NCBI GenBank assembly: GCA_031385545.1 | Contig: JANNBN010000173.1 | Location: forward strand, 1-7,956 | DNA from: JANNBN01 sp031385545 | GTDB lineage: Bacteria; Actinomycetota; Acidimicrobiia; Acidimicrobiales; JANYDT01 | Reading direction: 5' to 3' | DNA length: 7,956 nt | Notes under the pieces: generated by a model | Databases searched by the model: none | What the model was told of the DNA's origin: nothing | Seen by the model: only the letters and a program-made list of their open reading frames with translations | Position numbers and translations under genes: made by a program | Shown: piece by piece, positions 1 to 4,812 of the stretch | Layout of the letters: each line of letters starts with the position of its first letter | Position numbering within the stretch: position 1 is the first letter of the stretch

Positions 1-250
1 CAAACTCGTCAACGACCGGGGTACTGCCGTTCGCCCCATGCGTCTTGGACTTGAGACGACCCATCTGAGACACCCCGGCAGAACACGCGTCCACCCCGCC
101 ACTCTGACCACCCCAATACTGGTACGTCCAAAAGTTCCCGCCAGGCTGAATCTTCTTCATCTGCCTGGAAAACGAGTCGTATTCGTACGTCGTCGTCAAC
201 CCAAGCCCGCCAGAGATCCTACCTCTCCGATGATTTGAAAGTACTGGGGT
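1..250 (-). pseudogene. Rhs YD-repeat fragment, no start of its own, runs off the left edge
   Basis: This minus-strand frame is open for 83 codons after an in-frame TAA at 251-253. It encodes typical Rhs/YD-repeat sequence, with motifs such as TTTYEYDSFSRQ, PGGNFWTYQYWG and MGRLKSKTHG. Rhs homology appears to begin near base 235 (GRISGG...). YD repeats build the hollow beta-shell that encloses the toxin tip in Rhs proteins. No ATG or GTG with a ribosome binding site precedes the YD motifs, and the first 55 bases overlap the end of the predicted immunity gene in another frame. It is therefore probably a detached internal piece of an rhs gene, joined abruptly behind the immunity gene. A core and a further toxin tip may lie beyond base 1. 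Recognition of the family is firm; calling it non-functional is inference. Confidence 0.72.
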
Positions 251-612
251 TTAGATCGGGTTTGTGCCGGTTGAAGTAACTGCAAGAACGCCAACATTAA
301 CTGATTCGTGAGCCCCTCATAGAAAAACGGTTGATCGGCGACTTCGCCGAGATATCCGGCCCACTCAACAGAGTCGCCTTCCGACCACTCATCCTCTAAG
401 CGGCATTGGGCGACAAACGCCTCTGTCATCGGGTCGACATCCCAATTCTCCTTTTCGTTAAACGGGGGTGTCCGGTCGTAGTTGTTCTTCAATGACGAAA
501 TGTAGAACCGAGTCTTCGTTGCGGTTCTCCACTTCATCGCGACAAACAGTTCGTTATGAACGTGAGCGAACGGCCACACATTGTCGAAGAAAGGCGTGTC
601 TTCCCAACTCAC
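196..612 (-). CDS. Predicted immunity protein for the orphan Rhs toxin (138 aa)
   Basis: The 138-residue protein has no signal peptide or membrane segment, is clearly acidic (clusters such as RLEDEWSEGDSVEW) and is rich in Trp and Phe. I do not recognise a family. The immunity role is inferred from position: it follows the toxin-tip gene directly, and its GTG start overlaps the toxin stop as GTGA, so the two are probably translationally coupled. A strong ribosome binding site (AGGGGG at 619-624) sits six bases before the GTG and decides this start. The last residues (about GEVGSLAGLG) are read from DNA that encodes Rhs YD sequence in another frame, so the original C-terminus was probably replaced when the flanking Rhs fragment was joined on. 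GC is about 52% over 241-600 by hand count, well below the genes on the right of the window, as is common for exchanged toxin/immunity modules. Confidence 0.68.
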   Translation of the reverse strand: MSWEDTPFFDNVWPFAHVHNELFVAMKWRTATKTRFYISSLKNNYDRTPPFNEKENWDVDPMTEAFVAQCRLEDEWSEGDSVEWAGYLGEVADQPFFYEGLTNQLMLAFLQLLQPAQTRSKPQYFQIIGEVGSLAGLG

Positions 613-1547
613 ACGAGTCCCCCTGAATCACAAAAACCGAACAAGTCAAACTGTCTTCCGTGCGCCCCGCATGGATCGTCAAACGCATCCGTCAGCACCC
701 AGATCTCATAGATCCAAAGGAGTGCAGTCATACCTCCAAGGAGTTTTTGGCTCATGCGAGCCTGACCACCCTTCCCGCTCGTATTGTTTCTCTCCCCGAT
801 CTTCGGGTGTGTGATGTTGCCAGAATCGCTTACGTTGGTATGTATCCAACGCCCATTCTTTCCCAGGGTCTGCACATCCCATTCGGTCTTCGTAGGGTCC
901 CACACCCAATGGTTGTTGAAGGCGTCAACAAAACCCATTTTTCCCGATGCCATCGACGTGACAAGCGAAGGACGACCCCCAGACTGCTTCGGGTGAAAGC
1001 TAACCTCGCCACCGCACGGCAGCCTCGATGACGGCGTAAGCCAGCACTCACCGGTTAGGTCCATTCCGTTGATGGGGTCTGGCGGGTAGAGGTAGTCGGA
1101 AGGGCCGACACCGTCTTCGACCGGGTCGACGCTGAGGAACCGTCCGACAGCCGGTGCGTAAGGTCTGGCACCCATATCGATCACCGGGAATCCGGTGTCG
1201 GTCGTGTCGGTCATCCGGTTATGGGCACCAAACCAGCCGCGTTCCCACGCTGCAGCCTGCAGGTCAGGTTGCGTCGTCCCGGAGAGTGGCATGCCATCAG
1301 GGTACCGGTACGTTGACCCGATCTTTGTCCCAGCATCATCAGCGACAGCAAGCAGCGTGCCCCGGATTGTCGAATACGACCAACGCAACACCGGAACCGT
1401 CGAACCAACAACAGTCGTCGTGGACCCCGCCAACGTCGTCGTCGTACCAGCCACAGCAGTAGTAGTCGTCGTAGTCGGCCCACCAGTGACAAGGCACGTG
1501 TCCGTACGAGCACGAAACTCGCAATCAAACATCGCTGGTCTAGCCAT
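609..1547 (-). CDS. Orphan Rhs core/hinge cassette with a C-terminal toxin tip (312 aa)
   Basis: Residues 22-50 are a Thr/Val linker. Residues 51-135 match the end of an Rhs core (WSYSTIRGTLLAV, DDAGTKIG, MGARPY). Residues 136-167 are the conserved Rhs-associated hinge (RFLSVDPVEDGVGP, YPPDPINGMDLTGE). Residues 168-312 are a unique tip. In the tip I see H213, a WDVQ motif (223-226), HTNV (236-239) and H247, an arrangement that resembles small nuclease tips of polymorphic toxins; a hydrophobic stretch (about 269-289) and two late Cys follow. The exact toxin family is not certain. There is no signal peptide and there are no YD repeats, so this looks like a displaced orphan module rather than a complete secreted Rhs protein. 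The ATG start is supported by GAGG eight bases upstream (1556-1559) and an in-frame stop further up. The hinge lacks nothing obvious. A codon is missing in YRYPDG, where the sister copy has YRWDPDG. Confidence 0.82.
   Translation of the reverse strand: MARPAMFDCEFRARTDTCLVTGGPTTTTTTAVAGTTTTLAGSTTTVVGSTVPVLRWSYSTIRGTLLAVADDAGTKIGSTYRYPDGMPLSGTTQPDLQAAAWERGWFGAHNRMTDTTDTGFPVIDMGARPYAPAVGRFLSVDPVEDGVGPSDYLYPPDPINGMDLTGECWLTPSSRLPCGGEVSFHPKQSGGRPSLVTSMASGKMGFVDAFNNHWVWDPTKTEWDVQTLGKNGRWIHTNVSDSGNITHPKIGERNNTSGKGGQARMSQKLLGGMTALLWIYEIWVLTDAFDDPCGAHGRQFDLFGFCDSGGLV
1065..1155. repeat. 91-bp Rhs hinge repeat, copy a
   Basis: Encodes, on the minus strand, the conserved hinge of the orphan cassette. 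It matches copy b (2544-2634) at 88 of 91 bases and copy c (2757-2847) at 81 of 91, by hand alignment. Homology with copy c continues at lower identity through the core end and linker, to about 1480. Confidence 0.9.
1398..1484 (-). repeat. Thr/Val linker, copy a (GTC/GTT-rich low-complexity DNA)
   Basis: Encodes a linker of Thr runs broken by AVAG, LAG and VVG in the orphan cassette. The plus strand is rich in GTCGT-type triplets. It ends at the same VVGST-PVLRWSYS junction as the linker at 3093-3170. Confidence 0.8.
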
Positions 1548-1554
1548 AACAGAA

Positions 1555-1561
1555 TCCTCTT
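1555..1561 (-). promoter_or_regulatory. Ribosome binding site of the orphan Rhs cassette
   Basis: Read on the minus strand, AAGAGGA precedes the ATG at 1547 with about eight bases between GAGG and the start. It shows that the orphan cassette can be translated independently rather than being only silent donor DNA. Confidence 0.55.
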
Positions 1562-1573
1562 TCAGAAGTCTCC

Positions 1574-1620
1574 AAGATCAGGGGTGCGATTCACCCGTCG
1601 ACGCCAACGACCCTGATTTT
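1574..1620. terminator. Possible hairpin between the two toxin/immunity modules
   Basis: An ATCAGGG/CCCTGAT inverted repeat (1577-1583 and 1611-1617) can be extended by one G-T and two A-T pairs, leaving a loop of about 27 bases. A competing inner hairpin pairs GGGTG (1582-1586) with CACCC (1592-1596). It lies 18 bases after the stop of the lipoprotein gene. There is no T run on the minus-strand 3' side, so it is a weak candidate for a terminator; it could also be a recombination scar or chance. The rest of the 90-base gap (1548-1637) shows only the ribosome binding site of the next gene. Confidence 0.25.
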
Positions 1621-1637
1621 GTCGTGGATAAACTAGG

Positions 1638-2111
1638 TCACCGGCAGAAGGCTACGGGCCCGAACGGCTTAACCCTGGAAGACTTCACCGTTCTCGACGT
1701 GAGCTGCGAGGAAGTGAAGGCGACGTGGTGCTCCACGCCATTCCTTGCGAGGACCACATGAAGATAGGTTCCATCGGTTCGATCTCCGATCTGACTGGGT
1801 GTCATACCAGACACTCGAAACCCAAGCATACCTGCGTCTTCAAGCCGGAGAGACGTAAATGCGATCGGCGAATTTCCAACGGCCTTCCAGAGAATCCGGT
1901 CATCGGCTGTGCCAGGCGTGTCATCGGCACCATAAGTACCGATTTCAAGTAAATGAACGCTCAAGGGCCGACAACCTCTAGTAACAACGACCATGTCCTT
2001 GTCCGCATTCAAAGTAAGACCATACGGCGCTTGCTGTGTACATCCCGACAGAACCAACAGCACCGCAATCACCAGGAAAGAACGTCGAAAAGCAACGCAG
2101 CATTTCAACAC
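1638..2111 (-). CDS. Lipoprotein, predicted immunity partner of the metallopeptidase tip (157 aa)
   Basis: I chose the GTG at 2111, not the longer open frame to 2150. It gives a textbook lipoprotein signal (basic FRRS, hydrophobic FLVIAVLLV, lipobox LSGC with Cys24), has GGTGGA five bases upstream, and overlaps the stop of the metallopeptidase gene by seven bases. The mature part is about 133 residues, probably beta-rich, with one TYGADDTPGTADD segment and two further Cys (RGC, near residue 50, and AFC at the end). I do not recognise a family. A surface-anchored lipoprotein directly coupled to a secreted protease-type toxin fits an immunity protein acting outside the membrane. This role is inference from overlap and location; the lipoprotein nature is seen directly. 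Confidence 0.72.
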   Translation of the reverse strand: MLKCCVAFRRSFLVIAVLLVLSGCTQQAPYGLTLNADKDMVVVTRGCRPLSVHLLEIGTYGADDTPGTADDRILWKAVGNSPIAFTSLRLEDAGMLGFRVSGMTPSQIGDRTDGTYLHVVLARNGVEHHVAFTSSQLTSRTVKSSRVKPFGPVAFCR

Positions 2112-2380
2112 GAGTATCCACCAGATGCGAATCCAGCCCACCACTCCCAAAAGTTACACTGACCAACAACTGCTTGTTCGACGAGGTAGTCCACAGCGAA
2201 TTTCTCGCCGAAAAGCGCCCACTGGTCGGCATGCTTGGTTTCATGAGAAAGTCGCTCCGCAGACATTCGCTTGTCGGTCGTGTTGAAGACGACGTTTCCG
2301 ATCGTGACTTGATCCCCGTACCCAGGAAGATCGTCAACCATGCACTCGATTATCCCACGATCGACCATGACATTCTCCAC
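2105..2380 (-). CDS. HEXXH metallopeptidase toxin tip in a shifted frame (91 aa)
   Basis: The protein has GIIEC, LPGYGDQVTIGNVVF, then a zinc-protease motif HETKH (residues 46-50, HEXXH) followed by ADQWALFG, and later NFWEWWAGFASGGY, whose Glu79 is a candidate third metal ligand. This layout (HExxHxxQW...G...N-x-x-E-x-x-AG-x-x-SGGY) resembles zincin-like tips found at the C-terminus of actinobacterial Rhs proteins. It lies exactly where the tip of the preceding Rhs reading frame should be, overlapping it by 47 bases in another frame. A stop (TAG) lies just before the first usable GTG, and no clear ribosome binding site is seen. I therefore read it as the catalytic part of the Rhs protein cut off by a frameshift at about 2370-2395, not as an independent gene. 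Translation from GTG 2380 remains possible. The family resemblance is from memory of motifs and was not searched. Confidence 0.68.
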   Translation of the reverse strand: MENVMVDRGIIECMVDDLPGYGDQVTIGNVVFNTTDKRMSAERLSHETKHADQWALFGEKFAVDYLVEQAVVGQCNFWEWWAGFASGGYSC

Positions 2381-3296
2381 CGGCTACCATTGCAAAGATG
2401 AGTGCCGCAACACTAAATCGGGCGTTCCTGGCTCCACGACTGACAGCCCACGTCGTCTGTGCCGTGTTCCTAGCAGCGCGCCCGAGTGCACAAGCTGGAC
2501 CCCGCCAAGAACCCCCACACGAGAATTCCCCGTCGAGGTCGTATCCGTTGATGGGGTCTGGTGGGTAGAGGTAGTCGGGTGGGCCGACACCGTCTTCGAC
2601 CGGGTCGACGCTGAGGAACCGTCCGACAGCCGGTTGAAGCGAATTTTTCGGATACAATCCCGCGGCATACGAAGAAACATCTTTTACAAAGCCTGATCCC
2701 CGGCATGATCCGTTTTTGTTCTTGCCCGTTACGCAAAACTCGCCGGTCAGGTCCGTTCCGTTTATGGGGTCTGGTGGGTAGAGGTAGTCGGAGGGTCCGA
2801 CGCCGTCTTCGACTGGGTCGATGGAGAGGAACCGTCCGACAGCTGGTGAGTAGGGTCGGGCGCCCATGTCGACAAGCGGGAATGCGGTGTCGGTGGTGTC
2901 GGTCATACGGTTGTGGGTTCCGAGCCATCCGCGTTCCCAGGCTGCTGGTTGAAGGTCCGGCTGGGCGGTCCCGGTGATCGGTGTCCCGTCTGGGTCCCAC
3001 CGGTACGTTGCCCCGATTTTGGTCCCGGCGTCGTCTGTGACGGCGAGCAGGGTGCCGCGGATTGTTGAGTATGACCAACGCAGGACCGGAATAGTCGAAC
3101 CCACAACCGTCGTTGTGGTGGTTGTCCCTGCGGTTGTGGTCGTGCCTGCAACAGTCGTTGTGGCACCACTGGTTGGGTTGGTGGTGAGACGGAGATCATC
3201 AACGAACAAGGCCGATGACGCGGCAGTCGTGTTCTGGAACGCAAGCGCTACTGATACAGCCCCAGCACCGATCGGGGTGGTCAGCCGACACGACAT
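2334..3296 (-). CDS. Rhs core/hinge continuation with a doubled hinge, second frame of the split rhs gene
   Basis: This frame continues the upstream Rhs protein after a frameshift. Homologous sequence begins before the first ATG (IVRTPAATGTFQT, up to about 3337), so the ATG at 3296 is not a convincing start. In order it holds: the end of a CBM-like beta-sandwich (VDDLRLTT, residues 32-39); a Thr/Val linker (43-68); the Rhs core end; hinge copy one ending at Glu186; a 35-residue Cys-containing stub (187-221); hinge copy two (222-257); and a tip of 63 residues with a hydrophobic stretch (SVAALIFAMVAGG) before the stop. The metallopeptidase tip follows in another frame. YD repeats are absent. 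The doubled hinge suggests that one tip was replaced by recombination within the hinge, leaving a stub. Whether any of this is still made as one protein depends on whether the two frameshifts are real. Confidence 0.78.
   Translation of the reverse strand: MSCRLTTPIGAGAVSVALAFQNTTAASSALFVDDLRLTTNPTSGATTTVAGTTTTAGTTTTTTVVGSTIPVLRWSYSTIRGTLLAVTDDAGTKIGATYRWDPDGTPITGTAQPDLQPAAWERGWLGTHNRMTDTTDTAFPLVDMGARPYSPAVGRFLSIDPVEDGVGPSDYLYPPDPINGTDLTGEFCVTGKNKNGSCRGSGFVKDVSSYAAGLYPKNSLQPAVGRFLSVDPVEDGVGPPDYLYPPDPINGYDLDGEFSCGGSWRGPACALGRAARNTAQTTWAVSRGARNARFSVAALIFAMVAGGECHGRSWDNRVHG
2525..2738 (-). other. Toxin-tip stub and second hinge copy inside the Rhs protein
   Basis: Bases 2634-2738 encode 35 residues (FCVTGKNKNGS...KNSLQ) that start where a toxin tip should start, right after the first hinge (DLTGE), and stop exactly where a second hinge (PAVGRFLSVDP...) begins. 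Bases 2526-2633 encode that second hinge. The stub is most simply the beginning of an earlier tip whose remainder was lost when a new hinge and tip were recombined in. Confidence 0.6.
2544..2634. repeat. 91-bp Rhs hinge repeat, copy b
   Basis: Second hinge inside the larger Rhs frame. It is closer to the orphan's hinge (88 of 91) than to the hinge only 123 bases away (81 of 91), which points to exchange with the orphan-type cassette. Homology stops abruptly at the stub on the right. Confidence 0.9.
2757..2847. repeat. 91-bp Rhs hinge repeat, copy c
   Basis: First hinge of the larger Rhs frame, followed on the minus strand by the 35-residue tip stub. It matches copies a and b at 81 of 91 bases each. 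Confidence 0.9.
3093..3170 (-). repeat. Thr/Val linker, copy b
   Basis: Encodes Thr runs separated by VAG, AG and VVG between the CBM-like domain and the Rhs core end of the larger protein. Such linkers are common in secreted proteins of Acidimicrobiia and are a taxonomic hint. Confidence 0.8.
3171..3250. repeat. 80-bp direct repeat, copy 1 (end of CBM-like domain)
   Basis: Aligns with 3707-3786 at an offset of 536 bases with one mismatch in 80 (T versus C). It encodes LAFQNTTAASSALFVDDLRLTTNP at the natural end of the CBM-like domain. Confidence 0.92.
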
Positions 3297-4654
3297 CGTT
3301 TGGAACGTCCCGGTTGCTGCGGGAGTGCGAACGATCCGACCCCGGTCGGCCCGACCAGCCCGGAGAGTTGCCAGACACCGGTTCCTTTGTAAGAGAACGA
3401 GATCACATCACCACCAGCCGGGACGTTACCCGACCCTGCTGCGAGTGCTTCCCACTGTGCACGGGTTGCGGTCATCGCAGCAGTCCCGCCAACACCACCA
3501 GCCGCTGAGATGGTGCCCGGTGTGTTCCAGGACCCGTCAGCCCACCCAGCCGCAAACACGTCACCAAACATGAGTGTGCCACCAGCCGTGGCCGTGTTCA
3601 CACACGTCCCCGGAGCAATCGACCCGCCACCAGCTACCGTCGTCGTTGTCGTGGTGCCTGCAACCGTCGTTGTGGTTCCTGCGACTGTCGTGGTCGTCCC
3701 GCCGCCGGTTGGGTTGGTGGTGAGACGGAGATCATCAACGAACAAGGCCGACGACGCGGCAGTCGTGTTCTGGAACGCAAGCGCTATCAACGACCCAGCC
3801 GATTGCCGCACGGCGAAGTCGACTCCTGGCTTCACTTCCGACCACGACACCGTGTCCTGCCGCTCAACGGGCTTCGCGTTCGACGCACCCACCATCGAAA
3901 AGGAAACTGACCCCAGACCATCAGCCAGATCCAGCACAACCATCGACCCGCTGGCGCTCGCCGCGGACATCGTCGAAGTAAACGAGCCGCCATCAGAAAC
4001 AATCGAGGTCCCCTTCTTGCGGACCGTCGGGTCAACGTCCACCCACCCAGCCCGAGTCTTTGCATGAACCGCACCCGGGAACACCGCCGCCGTCCTCGAA
4101 CCATCAGGATTCGCGTACGTCTTCGAATTCGCTGTCCGCTTCTCCGGCAACTCCACCGACACATCCTCATCAGCCCACGCGTTCGGATCATGACGAACCT
4201 TGCGGCCGTCACCAGGTTTCGGTTCGCTCTTCGGGGCGTCAGCAGGAACCGCCAACACTGGCACCGGATACGCCGCCCGGTCCTCGTCACCCATCGCCAA
4301 CGTCGAACCAAGATCCTTCCCACGCCGCACGTTTTTCTCCTTCGACCTCCGAACCGGATCACCGTTTGGCCGAATCACACCCAAACGCCACGGCAATCTG
4401 AGGGAACCGTCGACACTCTCGCCACCAAACCCCACACCTGGCATCCCGCTGAAATCACCCTTCGGAACGCTCAGCTCCGGCATCGACACTTGCGGCGCTG
4501 GTACCAGCGAAAGAACCGACAACGGATCACCAACCACGCCTGGTTCAGACGCCCCCGACACGGCCGGACGTGTTTGCGCCTCCACCCCCACCAGAGCAGC
4601 TCCAATCAAACCGAAAGCAACGCCCATGCCAATGACCCGCTGGGCAAACCGCAT
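3281..4654 (-). CDS. Secreted Rhs-family protein, N-terminal part (457 aa to the frameshift)
   Basis: A Sec signal peptide (residues 1-26, RFAQR, hydrophobic core, cleavage near VEA-QT) precedes a domain typical of the N-terminus of actinobacterial secreted Rhs proteins: SVELPEKRTANSKTYANPDG, AGWVDVDPTVRKKGT, VSFSMVGA, DTVSWSEVKPGVDF (about residues 155-290). At VRQSAGSLIA the sequence jumps straight into the last 25 residues of a CBM-like domain (ALAFQNTTAASS...VDDLRLTT), then a Thr/Val/Gly linker, then a CBM-like beta-sandwich (CVNTATAGG...YKGTGVWQLSGL), and ends in unrelated residues after a frameshift near 3340. The start is well supported: GAGGAG lies five bases before the ATG. The protein would normally be about 2000 residues with YD repeats; here the repeats are missing. 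It is the probable export platform of the toxin locus, but broken as written. Confidence 0.82.
   Translation of the reverse strand: MRFAQRVIGMGVAFGLIGAALVGVEAQTRPAVSGASEPGVVGDPLSVLSLVPAPQVSMPELSVPKGDFSGMPGVGFGGESVDGSLRLPWRLGVIRPNGDPVRRSKEKNVRRGKDLGSTLAMGDEDRAAYPVPVLAVPADAPKSEPKPGDGRKVRHDPNAWADEDVSVELPEKRTANSKTYANPDGSRTAAVFPGAVHAKTRAGWVDVDPTVRKKGTSIVSDGGSFTSTMSAASASGSMVVLDLADGLGSVSFSMVGASNAKPVERQDTVSWSEVKPGVDFAVRQSAGSLIALAFQNTTAASSALFVDDLRLTTNPTGGGTTTTVAGTTTTVAGTTTTTTVAGGGSIAPGTCVNTATAGGTLMFGDVFAAGWADGSWNTPGTISAAGGVGGTAAMTATRAQWEALAAGSGNVPAGGDVISFSYKGTGVWQLSGLVGPTGVGSFALPQQPGRSKRCRVG
3340..3343 (-). other. One-base frameshift in a G run of the rhs gene
   Basis: On the minus strand the sequence reads GACCGGGGTCGG. 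The upstream frame gives ...LVGPTG and then leaves homology (VGSFALPQQ... to a stop at 3281). The next frame continues sensibly as GRIVRTPAATGTFQTMSC. Adding one G to the run of four rejoins them as PTGGRIVRTP. This is either a real deletion in the gene or a homopolymer sequencing or assembly error. Confidence 0.65.
3624..3706 (-). repeat. Thr/Val/Gly linker, copy c
   Basis: Encodes GGG-TTTTVAG-TTTTVAG-TTTTTTVAGGG between the misplaced 25-residue CBM end and the CBM-like domain. Together with the neighbouring 80-bp repeat it forms one edge of a duplicated linker/domain unit. Confidence 0.8.
3707..3786. repeat. 80-bp direct repeat, copy 2 (misplaced CBM-domain end)
   Basis: Second copy of the repeat at 3171-3250, 79 of 80 identical. 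Here it is fused directly behind the Rhs N-terminal domain without the rest of the CBM-like domain, so it marks a rearrangement junction at 3786/3787. Confidence 0.92.
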
Positions 4655-4812
4655 ACAAGCTCCTCGCGAAACTCAAGCGCCCGCCACGAGCGCCGATCAC
4701 CGAGTATGTCAACAGTCACACGCGACGACGTGTCATTGCGCGGTCAAACATCCAGGAAGTCCTCACCAGTCCAGGTGAACCGGCTTTCAGCGGGGGTCGG
4801 TAACCTGCGCAC
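4655..4812. promoter_or_regulatory. Divergent intergenic region between rhs and the SGNH-like gene
   Basis: This 158-base region must hold the promoters of both flanking genes. On the minus strand a TTGACA lies at 4707-4712, 53 bases before the rhs start, but no good -10 box is seen at the usual spacing. The rhs ribosome binding site GAGGAG lies at 4660-4665. On the plus strand only a G-rich stretch (GGGGGTCGG) precedes the SGNH-like start, rather far away. No clear operator is visible. Confidence 0.4.

Noticed and set aside
1581..1597. tRNA T-arm-like stem-loop (GGGTG-CGATT-CACCC), possible tRNA scrap or attachment site
   Set aside because: The loop does not match the T-loop consensus, and no acceptor or anticodon arms are found around it.
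1195..1761. Plus-strand open frame with Val-rich stretches (also 2974-3573 and 3510-4067)
   Set aside because: These are antisense to the Thr/Val linkers and Rhs coding sequence; the poly-Val results from reading GTC/GTT triplets opposite Thr codons. No homology or ribosome binding site supports them.
3281..3343. Programmed ribosomal frameshift joining the two Rhs frames
   Set aside because: There is no classic slippery heptamer or following stem that I can see; a plain indel or sequencing error in the G run is simpler.
3171..3786. Insertion-sequence ends (direct repeats)
   Set aside because: The repeats encode protein domain ends, there is no transposase, and no inverted termini are seen.
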